Shown here: in pieces, positions 26,532-36,248 of the stretch
Position numbering within the stretch: the stretch's first letter is position 1
Layout: each line of letters begins with the position of its first letter
From: Robiginitalea sediminis
Lineage (GTDB): Bacteria > Bacteroidota > Bacteroidia > Flavobacteriales > Flavobacteriaceae
DNA: 64,000 nt
Direction: 5' to 3'
Assembly (NCBI RefSeq): GCF_002198115.1
Contig: NZ_NGNR01000002.1
Coordinates: 665,558-729,557, forward strand
Program-made: the position numbers and the translations under genes
The notes under the pieces: generated by a model
Told to the model about the DNA's origin: nothing
Databases searched by the model: none
Seen by the model: the letters and a program-made list of their open reading frames with translations, nothing else

Positions 26532-28400
26532 ATGAAGTACAACGGTTTTATTTCCTACAAGCACGGGGCAGACGACCCCCTGGCACATGCCCTGGAAAAG
26601 GGGCTGGAAAAATTCGCCAAGCCCACCTTCAGGCGCCGCGCGCTTGAAATCTTCCGCGACGGCAACGACCTGTCTGCCGCGGCAGACCTGGGGGAAAAGA
26701 TCCGGGACGGCCTGCAGCAGTCCGAATACTTCATCTGCCTGGCGAGCCCGGAATACGCCCAGTCCAAGTGGTGCCGGCGGGAAGCCCAATACTGGCGGGA
26801 ACACAAAGCTGTAGACCAGTTCCTCATTGTCCTTACCAAAGGGGAAATCCTGTGGGACGATGCTTCGGGGGACTTCGACTGGGAACAGACCACAGCCCTC
26901 CCTAAGGAACTTTCCGGAATGTTTAAGGGCGTCCCCTTTTACATCGATTTCCGGGATGCCGGCCCCGAGGAAACCCTGACCCTGGACCATGACCCTTTCC
27001 GAACACGCCTGGTGCTGCTGGCTGCAACCCTTCATGGAAAATCCGTGGGCGACATGTCCAGCGAAGCAGCCCGGCAACACCGGCGGACCCTGCGGATCCG
27101 CAATGCGGCCATAGCCGTGCTCAGTACCCTCCTGCTGCTGGCCCTGGGGATGGCCTGGTACGCCAACAGGCAGAAAAACAGGGCCTTGCTCTCCCAGTAC
27201 ATCTCCCTCTCACAGGCCCAGTTCGGGCAGGACCCTACCCTATCGGTACGGCTGGCCCAGCACGCTTACCAGTTTGCAGCCCGAAAAGAGTTCCCCACCA
27301 AAGATGCCGCCGAACAACTTATCCGCGTCTTTTACAGTGGTAAGGGATTTTACACCGTACCGGTGGAAGTGGAATTGGATTTTACAGAGCCGGAACCGGG
27401 GCGGTATGCGGCTTACCCCGAGGTAGCCACCCTGGCGGATTCCCTGCTGCAAACCCTCCCTGCCGACCCCTACCTGAGCAATGCCTCCGACCTCTATGTA
27501 GACCCCAACACAGGCAATGGTATTCTAGTTGCCTCCTCCACCGCCCTGAGGTACAGCCGTATTTTCTACCTGGAGTACGGTTTGGATGGGTATTCCACAG
27601 CATATACCGATATCCTGATCCCGGATTTCAGCGGGTATACCGGCTACATCCAGGACATCGATATTTCCCCGGACGGGAAAACCACCCTGCTGGGGGCCGC
27701 AAACGGAAAAACGGCCCTGATAGACAACCACGCGTACCGGTACCAGGCGGATAAAAACCGATTTAAGGACCGGGCCCTATATCATTCCGGGGTGGAAGCC
27801 CCCATACGGGAGGTGGCCTTTGCAGACCAGGGACGGGTAGCCGTTACCCGGAGCTTCACCTCTGTAATGGAGAACGGCCGCAGGCAGGATGGGGAGCGGC
27901 ACGAATACTTCTACCGCACCCATGCCTTACCCTATATTGAAATGGTAAACCTGGAAGATCATTCCGGGGCGGTATCGCTGGACGGGCAATACACCATGGT
28001 CCCGCAGGATCCCGAAGCCGACCCCTTTACCTGGTTCCATTTTGCCCATGACATCCTGATGGAAGACAGCGTGTTGGCTTCCTTCCCCGATGCCCTGGGG
28101 GCCGGGTTTGAACGAATCGACAATGCAGATGGCTCTTATTTCCTGAATTACCAGGGCATCTTCAACGCGGAAGGGGACCTGCTCATTGCCCTAGACCTGG
28201 ATATCATCGATAACCCGGGTATTGCACTTTGTTTTTCGCAGGACGGGCGGTTTGCCAAGGTGAGCTACCTGGACGGGGTGGAACGCATCTTTTGCCTGGA
28301 CCCGGAGTGGATTATCGAAAGGATCAGCCAGCCAGAGGCCTTGGGGCCCGTAGCCCCATTGAGCGAAGATCAGAAAGAGCGGTTTATGATTCAGGAATAG
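26532..28400 (+). CDS. TIR-domain membrane protein with a propeller-like C-terminus
   Basis: 622 residues. TIR domain 1-170: GFISYKHGADDPLA, an EIFRDGNDLSAA loop, EYFICLASPEYAQSKWCRREAQYW with E84 in the position of the catalytic Glu of NAD-cleaving TIRs. Then a basic stretch, one membrane helix at 192-209, a helical linker (TLSVRLAQHAYQ), and about 350 residues of short strands with DISPDGKTTLLGAANGKT and CFSQDGRFAKVSYLDG, like a degenerate WD40 propeller. Topology implies TIR and propeller on opposite sides of the membrane if the helix is single. An immune or stress NADase role is inference. 25 bp after the pseudouridine synthase. Confidence 0.8.
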   Translation: MKYNGFISYKHGADDPLAHALEKGLEKFAKPTFRRRALEIFRDGNDLSAAADLGEKIRDGLQQSEYFICLASPEYAQSKWCRREAQYWREHKAVDQFLIVLTKGEILWDDASGDFDWEQTTALPKELSGMFKGVPFYIDFRDAGPEETLTLDHDPFRTRLVLLAATLHGKSVGDMSSEAARQHRRTLRIRNAAIAVLSTLLLLALGMAWYANRQKNRALLSQYISLSQAQFGQDPTLSVRLAQHAYQFAARKEFPTKDAAEQLIRVFYSGKGFYTVPVEVELDFTEPEPGRYAAYPEVATLADSLLQTLPADPYLSNASDLYVDPNTGNGILVASSTALRYSRIFYLEYGLDGYSTAYTDILIPDFSGYTGYIQDIDISPDGKTTLLGAANGKTALIDNHAYRYQADKNRFKDRALYHSGVEAPIREVAFADQGRVAVTRSFTSVMENGRRQDGERHEYFYRTHALPYIEMVNLEDHSGAVSLDGQYTMVPQDPEADPFTWFHFAHDILMEDSVLASFPDALGAGFERIDNADGSYFLNYQGIFNAEGDLLIALDLDIIDNPGIALCFSQDGRFAKVSYLDGVERIFCLDPEWIIERISQPEALGPVAPLSEDQKERFMIQE

Positions 28401-28476
28401 GCGCGCCTCTTACAGAGGGATATAAAAGGACATCGGAAATTTGCCTACCTTCCCCGTACCTGAAAAACCGGATTCC

Positions 28477-28998
28477 ATGAAGCCCCTGAAGTATTTCCTG
28501 CTGCTGGCAGCACTATGGCTGCAGTCCTGTGCCCCCACCCAGTCTATGGACGCCTTTTATGAAAAACACAAGGAAGGCACCGATGTCCTGGCTTTCCGTG
28601 TGCCCCCGGTCATGTTCTCCCTGCTGGGGGAAGTGTCCCCTGAGATGAAAAGCCTGGTCGGTACTACCACGGATTTGCGTTATATACGGCTCCCGGCTAG
28701 CGGGCAAGGGGAAATGGCTGCCCTCAACCAGCAGGTAACCCACCTGACTTCTGGGGCCTTCATTGAGGTTTTTAGAGAAAATGAAGGGGACAAAAGGAAC
28801 ATCGTGGCCATTCGGGAACGGGGCAATACCGTGCGCAACATCATGGTATATTCCAACAATGCCGCCTTTGGTTCTGTCCTGTTTATAGAAGGGAAGTTCG
28901 ACCCGGAAAAGGTCCGTACCCTGGCCCGGGAGGATGGTTTTGGCCGCCTGGAAGAGACGCTAACCGGTACTTTTGGCTCCCCGGGTATCAGCGAGTAA
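28477..28998 (+). CDS. DUF4252-family lipoprotein
   Basis: 173 residues from the ATG at 28477. Lipoprotein signal with lipobox LQSC (C18). The mature part fits DUF4252 of Bacteroidota (FRVPPVMFSLLG, DLRYIRLP, YSNNAAFGSVLFIEGKFDPEKV). Function unknown. It overlaps the convergent helical-protein gene by 11 bp. Confidence 0.75.
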   Translation: MKPLKYFLLLAALWLQSCAPTQSMDAFYEKHKEGTDVLAFRVPPVMFSLLGEVSPEMKSLVGTTTDLRYIRLPASGQGEMAALNQQVTHLTSGAFIEVFRENEGDKRNIVAIRERGNTVRNIMVYSNNAAFGSVLFIEGKFDPEKVRTLAREDGFGRLEETLTGTFGSPGISE

Positions 28999-30532
28999 GC
29001 GCCAGGGCTTTTTCGCGGATAATCTCGGCCACCGGCCGACCCTCGAGGTGGCTTTCGAGCCAGGAAAGGATGTCTAGATAGAGGAAGGCCCGCTTCTCAT
29101 AGGGGTGGTTTTCGTAGGCTTTCAGGCGCTGGTGCAATTCCCGGAACGATGCCTTGAGGTCCTGCGGATAAATGGAGCCCATTTTTCGCAAAAAGCCAAT
29201 CATTTCACGCTGTACCGCATGCAGCTCGTTCATTTTCAACAGGAACTTGTAAGTGCTTTTAAGCTGGATTTCCAGGTGGTAATCCATGCCGGCCTCGTAA
29301 TGTGCCACCAGGCTAAGCACCCGTGCAAAACACATGAGGTCTTCCCGCACCTTCAGACTCTTGTTCTGGATAATTTTCTTCAGGTACTGGATACAGGCCT
29401 TGTGGTCGCCCACCCCGAAATACAAGCAGGCAATTTTGTAGTAGAACAGCATGATATGGTGCTGGTCCAGCCGTTCCCTGTGCTTCCCGATGCCGTATTC
29501 CACGATTTTAACCAGGTACAGGCCCTTTTCGAAAGTGCCCTCCAGGAAATGCAGGTTTATTTTGTTGGCGTTCACATAGAGGAAACTTAAGGAAGCCACA
29601 TTGTCGTTTTTCGGGAAATCCTTTCCGGCCAGGACCTTCTCGAGCCGGTTCAGGGTATTGCGGAACTGGCTGCTGTACTTTACGAAAAACAGGGACTCCA
29701 GCAGGTAGTTGTTCCCCTTCAGGAAGAACACAGGATTGAGGTAAATCTGCTGGGGGTTATCGTAGAACAGGTCTACCCATTTACTGGAATACTTGTAGGA
29801 AGAGAGGAAGTCCTGGATCAGGAAACTATACCAGAGATGCGCCTTGAACAGCCAGAGTTTCTCCCGGAAGCCGAGGTCCTCCATCCGGTATTCCGGCAGG
29901 TGGATATCGAAGTAGTCGGTTACCCTGCAGTAGTCCTCGTCATTGCGCACATAGCCCACCTTGAGCATCATACTGTAGAGTTCCAGGGAGAGATTGGAGA
30001 GTTTGCTGGTAATGGCATTGAGCTCGCTGAGCTGCTGGCTCTGGGTGGCCAGTTCTTCCGCTCGGTCCGGAAGGCTACGGGTAATGTACTGGGTTTCAAT
30101 TATTTTTTCCAGTTCCACGATCTCGTAAGCGATATTCTTTTCCTCGTTTTCTATGGCGAGGCCCTTGGCCTTGTCCAGGATTTTAAGGCTTTGCTTATAA
30201 AGCCCCTTCTGGTAGAGGATGGTGGCAAAATCGAGTTGTTCCCGGATCTGGACGCGGACGTTCTGGTTTACCGGGTTCAGGCGGAGGCTTATCAAAATCT
30301 GTTTGTAGAGGTGGGCCTTGAGGTTAGAGAGCTGGGATTTCTTGACAATCCCGCTTTCCAGGATGGCATCCTCCTGGTAGGTCCGCATCTTGTCCAACAG
30401 GTTAAAAAGGGCCAGGAATTTAGCGTCGACATTCACCCCCAGGCGCCCCACGTAAAGCTTGAATTGTCGCTTTTCGGACTTGGACAGGGATTTCACCAGA
30501 ATGAACAGGGCATCCTTATGGGTATTTGTCAT
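28988..30532 (-). CDS. Large all-helical TPR-like cytoplasmic protein
   Basis: 514 residues, predicted almost entirely helical with no signal or membrane segment. Repeated helix pairs (ATILYQKGLYKQSLKILDKAKG, YFGVGDHKACIQYLKKII) look like divergent TPRs. The N-terminus (DALFILVKSLSKSEKRQFKLYVGRL) resembles a family common in Flavobacteria, but I know no function. Gene is divergent from leuA. Confidence 0.65.
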   Translation of the reverse strand: MTNTHKDALFILVKSLSKSEKRQFKLYVGRLGVNVDAKFLALFNLLDKMRTYQEDAILESGIVKKSQLSNLKAHLYKQILISLRLNPVNQNVRVQIREQLDFATILYQKGLYKQSLKILDKAKGLAIENEEKNIAYEIVELEKIIETQYITRSLPDRAEELATQSQQLSELNAITSKLSNLSLELYSMMLKVGYVRNDEDYCRVTDYFDIHLPEYRMEDLGFREKLWLFKAHLWYSFLIQDFLSSYKYSSKWVDLFYDNPQQIYLNPVFFLKGNNYLLESLFFVKYSSQFRNTLNRLEKVLAGKDFPKNDNVASLSFLYVNANKINLHFLEGTFEKGLYLVKIVEYGIGKHRERLDQHHIMLFYYKIACLYFGVGDHKACIQYLKKIIQNKSLKVREDLMCFARVLSLVAHYEAGMDYHLEIQLKSTYKFLLKMNELHAVQREMIGFLRKMGSIYPQDLKASFRELHQRLKAYENHPYEKRAFLYLDILSWLESHLEGRPVAEIIREKALALTR

Positions 30533-30679
30533 CGTAAAATAACTGATTTAACCTATTGTTATACAACTACATAGCACACATGAAAACCTGCTAAACGTTG
30601 TAATGGGTCCCGTCCTGGCGCTTTGGTGTGTACCCGTCGGGGTATATTCGTATTTAGGGGATTAAAAGTAAGAAATATA

Positions 30680-31852
30680 ATGAGCAAAGAGAAGGTACAA
30701 ATTTTCGACACTACCCTCAGGGACGGGGAGCAGGTGCCCGGGTGCAAACTCGACACCAAGGAGAAACTGGTCATTGCTGAACGCCTGGACATTCTGGGCG
30801 TGGATGTCATCGAAGCCGGCTTCCCGATATCGAGCCCCGGAGACTTCCGGTCGGTGACGGAAATTGCCCAGATCGTGAAAAATGCAACCGTTTGCGGACT
30901 GACCCGCGCGGTTAAGAAAGATATTGAGGTAGCCGCTGAGGCCCTGAAGCAGGCCAAAAGGCCCAGGATCCATACCGGTATAGGCACCTCGGACTCCCAC
31001 ATCCAGTTTAAGTTCAACTCCACCCGGGAAAAGGTGCTGGAGCGGGCCGTGGAGGCGGTGAAATACGCCAAGTCCTTTGTGGAGGATGTGGAGTTTTACG
31101 CCGAGGATGCCGGCCGCACCGACAATGAGTACCTGGCCAGGGTCTGCGAAGCTGTAATTGCGGCGGGGGCTACCGTGCTGAACATTCCGGATACTACCGG
31201 GTATTGCCTGCCGGAGGAGTACGGGGCTAAAATGAAATATCTTAAGGAAAACGTCAAAGGGATCGAGAAAGCCATCCTGTCCTGCCACTGCCACAACGAT
31301 TTGGGCCTGGCAACGGCCAATTCCATAGCCGGGGTGATCAACGGGGCACGGCAGATTGAATGCACCATTAACGGCATTGGCGAACGGGCCGGAAACACCT
31401 CCCTGGAGGAAGTCGTCATGATCCTGCGTCAGCATCCGTACCTGGAACTGGACACCGACATCAATTCCAAACTACTGTACAGTACCAGCCAGATGGTCTC
31501 CCAGAAAATGGGTATGCCGGTACAGCCCAACAAGGCTATCGTAGGGTCCAATGCCTTTGCTCACAGCAGCGGCATCCACCAGGACGGGGTCATCAAAAAG
31601 CGGGAGACGTACGAGATTATCGACCCCCACGACGTAGGGGTGGACCACTCCTCTATCGTGCTCACCGCACGCAGCGGCCGGGCAGCCCTGGCCTACCGGG
31701 CTAAAAAGGTGGGGTACGAACTCACCAAGGTTCAGTTAGACAAGGTCTATGAGGAATTCCTCAAGTTTGCCGACCGCAAAAAGGAAATCGAAGATGAGGA
31801 CATCCACCAGATCGTGGACGCCTCCAACGTGAATATCGAAAGCATCGCTTAA
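30680..31852 (+). CDS. leuA: 2-Isopropylmalate synthase, short form (leuA)
   Basis: 390 residues from the ATG at 30680. HMGL-like barrel with [13 protein letters not shown] (R14, D15), [12 protein letters not shown] for the metal, and [10 protein letters not shown]. It condenses acetyl-CoA with 2-oxoisovalerate. It ends about 120 residues before the usual LeuA length, so the C-terminal leucine-binding regulatory domain is missing. Homocitrate or citramalate synthase is possible, but leuB overlaps its stop by one base. Confidence 0.88.
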   Translation: MSKEKVQIFDTTLRDGEQVPGCKLDTKEKLVIAERLDILGVDVIEAGFPISSPGDFRSVTEIAQIVKNATVCGLTRAVKKDIEVAAEALKQAKRPRIHTGIGTSDSHIQFKFNSTREKVLERAVEAVKYAKSFVEDVEFYAEDAGRTDNEYLARVCEAVIAAGATVLNIPDTTGYCLPEEYGAKMKYLKENVKGIEKAILSCHCHNDLGLATANSIAGVINGARQIECTINGIGERAGNTSLEEVVMILRQHPYLELDTDINSKLLYSTSQMVSQKMGMPVQPNKAIVGSNAFAHSSGIHQDGVIKKRETYEIIDPHDVGVDHSSIVLTARSGRAALAYRAKKVGYELTKVQLDKVYEEFLKFADRKKEIEDEDIHQIVDASNVNIESIA

Positions 31853-32970
31853 TGAAACTTAAAATCGCATTACTTCCCGGAGACGGGATCGGGCCGGAAG
31901 TGGCCGCCCAGGCTGTGGCCTGCCTGAAGGCTGTGGAGGAATCCTTCGGCCACGAATTTACCTTTACCCCGGCTCCCGTTGGGGCCATAGCCATCGATAA
32001 AACCGGTAACCCCCTGCCCGATGAAACCCTCGAGCTCTGCAAGGCTTCGGATGCGGTACTGTTCGGCGCCATTGGCGACCCCAAGTACGACAACGACCCC
32101 AGTGCGAAGGTCCGCCCGGAACAGGGACTGCTGCGCCTGCGCAAGGAGCTGGGCCTGTTCAGCAACATCCGCCCGGTAAAAGTATTTCCCACCCTCATCG
32201 AGAAATCCCCCCTCCGGGAAGAGCGCATCAGCGGCACCGACCTGGTCATCTACCGGGAACTCACCGGGGGCATTTACTTTGGCGAGAAATACCTGTCCGA
32301 GGACGGCACCGTGGCTTCGGACCTCTGTATCTATTCCGAGGAGGAAATCAGCCGCATTGCCCACCTGGCCTTTAAAGCGGCCAAGGGAAGGCGAAACAAA
32401 CTCACCCTGGTAGACAAGGCCAACGTTTTGGAATCCTCCCGCCTCTGGCGCAAAGTGGTCACTAAAATCGGGGAGAGTTACCCGGAAGTGACCCTGGACT
32501 ACCTTTTTGTGGACAATGCCGCCATGCAGATGATCCTCAACCCCAGCCAGTTCGACGTAATCCTGACTGAGAACATGTTCGGGGACATCATTTCGGACGA
32601 AGGCAGCGTAATAGGCGGGTCCATAGGGCTCCTGCCTTCGGCTTCCGTTGGCGAAAACAGTGCCATGTTCGAACCTATCCACGGATCCTATCCCCAGGCG
32701 GCAGGCAAGAATATCGCAAACCCCATAGCCTCCATCCTGTCGGCTGCGATGCTGCTGGACCATTTTGGTCTGGACGAAGAGGCTGCGGCAGTGGTGCGTT
32801 CCGTGAACCAGGCCCTCAAAAAAGGCATCGTTACCACTGACCTGGACCCGAAAAGCCATTACGGAACAGACGAAGTGGGGCATTTTATCGCTACCCACAT
32901 TTCGGATTCGGACGATTTCCGAGGCCTGAACAAGGAGAATATCGGGTTGGGGAAATCCACCATTATTTAA
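31852..32970 (+). CDS. leuB: 3-Isopropylmalate dehydrogenase (leuB)
   Basis: 372 residues, normal length. Opens IALLPGDGIGPEVAAQAV; contains RPEQGLLRLRKELGLFSNIRPV, FGEKYL, DKANVLESSRLWRKVV, and ENMFGDIISDEGSVIGGSIGLLPSASVG with the metal-binding Asp residues. It oxidises and decarboxylates 3-isopropylmalate with NAD+. leuC and leuD are not in the window. A terminator follows. Confidence 0.95.
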   Translation: MKLKIALLPGDGIGPEVAAQAVACLKAVEESFGHEFTFTPAPVGAIAIDKTGNPLPDETLELCKASDAVLFGAIGDPKYDNDPSAKVRPEQGLLRLRKELGLFSNIRPVKVFPTLIEKSPLREERISGTDLVIYRELTGGIYFGEKYLSEDGTVASDLCIYSEEEISRIAHLAFKAAKGRRNKLTLVDKANVLESSRLWRKVVTKIGESYPEVTLDYLFVDNAAMQMILNPSQFDVILTENMFGDIISDEGSVIGGSIGLLPSASVGENSAMFEPIHGSYPQAAGKNIANPIASILSAAMLLDHFGLDEEAAAVVRSVNQALKKGIVTTDLDPKSHYGTDEVGHFIATHISDSDDFRGLNKENIGLGKSTII

Positions 32971-32994
32971 GCAATCCCCCAGATAGGAATACAG

Positions 32995-33023
32995 ACCCCC
33001 GGGCCGTCGGCCCGGGGGTTTTT
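32995..33023 (+). terminator. Terminator of leuAB
   Basis: Perfect 11-bp stem (ACCCCCGGGCC / GGCCCGGGGGT) with a 3-nt loop, followed by T5, 24 bp after the leuB stop. Confidence 0.92.
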
Positions 33024-33072
33024 ACATATGCCGCCGACCCTTGTCCATGGTGCATATCTTCGGGCATTGTTT

Positions 33073-33080
33073 TATCTTTG
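33073..33080 (+). promoter_or_regulatory. -7 element TATCTTTG of pheT
   Basis: Perfect TAnnTTTG, 18 bp before the pheT ATG. No clear -33 at the expected spacing. Confidence 0.6.
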
Positions 33081-33098
33081 GTGGCTTAAAACGGACTG

Positions 33099-35525
33099 AT
33101 GAAGATTTCCTATAACTGGCTCAAACAATTCCTGGAGCTGGACTGGCCGGCAGAACAGACCGCAGAACTCCTAACCGACCTGGGCCTGGAAGTTGAAGGC
33201 ATTTCCCCTTTCGAATCGGTTACAGGCGGGCTTCGTGGGGTTGTTGTGGGCAAAGTCCTGACCTGCGGGAAACACCCCAATGCGGACCGCCTCAGCGTAT
33301 GTTCGGTAGATATAGGGGAAGACGCACCCGTGCAGATCGTCTGCGGGGCACCAAACGTCGCTGCAGGGCAGCTGGTTCCGGTGGCTACTGTGGGTACCAC
33401 CCTGTACGACGGGGAAGGAAACCCCTGGGCTATCAAAAAAGGGAAGATCCGGGGCGAGGTAAGCCAGGGCATGATCTGCGCAGAAGACGAACTGGGCCTG
33501 GGCGATAACCACGATGGAATTATGGTTCTGGAGGCCGAAGCTGCTCCCGGGACACCGTTATCCAAGCTCCTGAAAGTGGAATCGGACCAGGTTTTTGAGA
33601 TCGGGCTCACCCCCAACCGGGCCGATGCCATGAGCCATTTCGGGGTTGCCCGGGACCTGAGGGCAGGACTCCGTCAGAAGAAAATAACCAAAGAACTCAT
33701 CACGCCCTCCGTGAGTAGTTTCGGGGTAGATAACCGGAGCCTGCGCATCGAGGTTTCCGTTGAAGACAACAAACTGGCCCCGCGTTACTGCGGGGTAACG
33801 ATATCCAACCTTATTGTTCAGGAGAGTCCGGATTGGTTGAAAAACCGGCTGAAGGCCATCGGGCTGAACCCGATCAACAACGTGGTGGATGTGACCAATT
33901 ACGTGCTTCACGAATTGGGTCAACCCCTTCACGCTTTCGATGCGGGCAGGATCCACGGCAAGAAAATCGAAGTGCGGACGGTAGCACCCGGCACCAAATT
34001 CATGACCCTCGACGGGGAGGAGCGCGTCCTGCACGAGGAGGACCTGATGATTTGCGACGGGGAAAAGCCCATGTGTATTGCCGGAGTTTTTGGGGGAATC
34101 AACACCGGGGTAACGGAGGATACCCGGAGTATTTTCCTGGAAAGTGCCTATTTCGACCCGGTCTCCGTACGCAAAACCGCCAAAAGGCACGGGTTGAGCA
34201 CCGACGCCTCCTTCCGGTTCGAACGGGGGGTAGACATCAACAATGTGGAGTACGCCCTGATGCGCGCCGCCATCCTGATCCGGGACATAGCCGGGGGCGA
34301 TATATCTTCGGACCTGATAGACCTGTATCCCAACAAGATGCCGGATTACAATGTCTTCCTCAGCTATGAGCACATCCACAGCCTTATCGGGGAGCAAATC
34401 CCTAAGGACACCATCCTGTCCATCCTGGCCTCCCTGGAGATCCAGGTGAAAAGCACTACCGAATCCGGGCTGGGGCTTGTAATCCCCTTCTATCGCGTAG
34501 ACGTGCGGCGGGAGGTGGATGTTATCGAAGAACTGCTCCGGGTTTATGGCTACAACAACATCCCGGATAAGACCAAATTTACGGCCTCCATCCTACCGCC
34601 TACCGGGGCAGAACCCCACGATTACCAGAGGCGAATCGGCAACCAGCTGGCAGACCAGGGCTTTAGTGAAATCCTGGGTAACAGCCTGTGCAATCCGGAG
34701 CATAATGCCTTATTGGGGAAAGACCCCGACACATCCGTAACGCTTCTGAACCCTTTGAGCGGAGAACTTTCCGCCATGCGGCAGGATATGCTTTTTACCG
34801 GCTTGGGGGCGGTGGCCTACAACCTGAACCGCCGGCAATCGGATCTCCGCCTTTTTGAGTTTGGGAAGGTTTATGAAAAAACAGTAAAGGGGCATACCGA
34901 GGAAACGCGGTTATCCCTGCTTGTGAGCGGGCGCATGCATGCAGACCATTGGGCTGCTGCCGCAAAACCCGCGGGGTTCTTCTACCTGAAATCTGCGGTC
35001 TGCGCTATCCTGGAGCGGTTGGGCCTTGACCGGTGCCGGGAGGTCCCCTTCCGGGACGAACGGTTTTCCGAAGGCCTTAAGTTGATGCATAATGATAGCG
35101 TCCTGGCAGAATTGGGGGTGGTACATCCGGATTTCACCAAACCTTTTGAAATCCGCCAGGAAGTAGTCTATGCCAACCTGAAGTGGTCCGATCTGATTGA
35201 ATTGGCGCATGCGAAAACCGCCCTGCGCTTTTCTGAATTGCCGAAATTCCCGGAAGTACGCCGGGATTTTGCCCTCATGCTGGGTAGCGAACGCAGTTTC
35301 AGCGAGATCTACGAGCTCGCCTACCGAACCGAGCGCAACCTCCTGAAAGAGGTCCAGCTCTTTGATGTGTATACCGGGGATAAGCTGCCGGAGGGCAAGA
35401 AATCCTATGCGGTCAGCTTTACCTTGCAAGATGCCTCCAAAACCCTTACGGACAAGAAGATAGACGGGGTGATGGACCGGCTGCGCAAAACTTTCGAAGC
35501 AGAACTGGGGGCGGAACTGCGCTAG
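33099..35525 (+). CDS. pheT: Phenylalanyl-tRNA synthetase beta subunit (pheT)
   Basis: 808 residues. A tRNA-binding OB fold at about 45-150 (VCGAPNVAAGQLVPVA), B3/B4 region at about 215-390, B5 at about 408-475, a catalytic-like core, and the ferredoxin-fold anticodon-binding domain at 715-807 (FSELPKFPEVRRDFALML, SFTLQDASKTLTDKKID). It forms the alpha2-beta2 enzyme with PheS, which is not adjacent here. Its stop overlaps the convergent fasciclin gene by 4 bp. Confidence 0.96.
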   Translation: MKISYNWLKQFLELDWPAEQTAELLTDLGLEVEGISPFESVTGGLRGVVVGKVLTCGKHPNADRLSVCSVDIGEDAPVQIVCGAPNVAAGQLVPVATVGTTLYDGEGNPWAIKKGKIRGEVSQGMICAEDELGLGDNHDGIMVLEAEAAPGTPLSKLLKVESDQVFEIGLTPNRADAMSHFGVARDLRAGLRQKKITKELITPSVSSFGVDNRSLRIEVSVEDNKLAPRYCGVTISNLIVQESPDWLKNRLKAIGLNPINNVVDVTNYVLHELGQPLHAFDAGRIHGKKIEVRTVAPGTKFMTLDGEERVLHEEDLMICDGEKPMCIAGVFGGINTGVTEDTRSIFLESAYFDPVSVRKTAKRHGLSTDASFRFERGVDINNVEYALMRAAILIRDIAGGDISSDLIDLYPNKMPDYNVFLSYEHIHSLIGEQIPKDTILSILASLEIQVKSTTESGLGLVIPFYRVDVRREVDVIEELLRVYGYNNIPDKTKFTASILPPTGAEPHDYQRRIGNQLADQGFSEILGNSLCNPEHNALLGKDPDTSVTLLNPLSGELSAMRQDMLFTGLGAVAYNLNRRQSDLRLFEFGKVYEKTVKGHTEETRLSLLVSGRMHADHWAAAAKPAGFFYLKSAVCAILERLGLDRCREVPFRDERFSEGLKLMHNDSVLAELGVVHPDFTKPFEIRQEVVYANLKWSDLIELAHAKTALRFSELPKFPEVRRDFALMLGSERSFSEIYELAYRTERNLLKEVQLFDVYTGDKLPEGKKSYAVSFTLQDASKTLTDKKIDGVMDRLRKTFEAELGAELR

Positions 35526-36049
35526 GGGTTCGGGAGCGGTTGAATAACCGAATCGATTTCGTGGTAGACCACATTGTCTCCCAGGCCATCGGCCTGGAGG
35601 ATTCGTGCCCGGTTCCCGGAACAATCCGTCAGGACAATATCCGTACCTTCAATGGTGGCCAGCAGCTCTTCTCCCTGAACCGTTGTAAAACGCGCTACCC
35701 CATTCCCACGACACAACTGCCTCAGGATTTGGGAGGCGGTAATCCGCCCGGCTACCATATGGTAACTCACCAGGGAGCGCAGTTTCTGCTTGTTATCCGG
35801 GTCGAGCAATACCGCTGCCCGGGATTCCAGATAATCTTCCAGGGCGCGCTCCGTTGGAGCGAAGACCGTAAAAGGACCGCTATTGGCTAAGATGTCGGAG
35901 AGATCTGCAGCTTTAAGGGCTAATTCCCACGCCCCATTACCGACCATACCCTTTTCGGAATCTGCGCCATGAACCTGCAACTGGGCCTGCACCCTAGGGG
36001 CACACATCAGGCCAAGCACAACCGCTAGCGAAGCTATTAGCGTTCTCAT
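35522..36049 (-). CDS. Secreted fasciclin-domain protein
   Basis: 175 residues from the ATG at 36049; a longer reading is open upstream but this start gives a clean signal peptide (1-22, MRTLIASLAVVLGLMCAPRV). One FAS1 domain follows, with H1/H2 box-like sequences SGPFTVFAPTERALEDY and LVSYHMVAGRITASQILRQL. FAS1 domains mediate adhesion or bind small molecules; no specific role is evident. Confidence 0.85.
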   Translation of the reverse strand: MRTLIASLAVVLGLMCAPRVQAQLQVHGADSEKGMVGNGAWELALKAADLSDILANSGPFTVFAPTERALEDYLESRAAVLLDPDNKQKLRSLVSYHMVAGRITASQILRQLCRGNGVARFTTVQGEELLATIEGTDIVLTDCSGNRARILQADGLGDNVVYHEIDSVIQPLPNP

Positions 36050-36199
36050 GGAATTTTTCGGTTTCGGGGCATTCCGATCGTTATCGACTAACGGCACGGA
36101 AAGAACGACAAAATACAAAATTTGGCCTGGCGCCGGCACCCCCGGGATGCGCTTCATAGAAATTAACAATTTTTTAACGTTTATAGTCGGATTTCCCCC

Positions 36200-36231
36200 T
36201 TTGACATGCTTTTTATCATTGTTTATTTTTG
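36200..36231 (+). promoter_or_regulatory. Complete Bacteroidota promoter (TTTG, 20 bp, TATTTTTG)
   Basis: -33 TTTG at 36200-36203 and -7 TATTTTTG at 36224-36231, separated by 20 bp. Both boxes are perfect. It places transcription start near 36236 and so decides for the ATG at 36249 rather than the upstream in-frame ATG at 36048. Confidence 0.8.
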
Positions 36232-36248
36232 AAGGAATTTCTATTGCT

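Noticed and set aside
28401-28425. CCTCT/AGAGG hairpin after the TIR gene as a terminator
   Set aside because: Only 5 bp and no T-run.
31870-32898. Open frame of 342 codons opposite leuB
   Set aside because: Shadow of a GC-rich gene; composition is His/Gly/Gln-rich and no domain is visible, while leuB is secure.
36048-36248. Upstream extension of the two-helix membrane protein
   Set aside because: A complete -33/-7 promoter lies inside it, just before the ATG at 36249.
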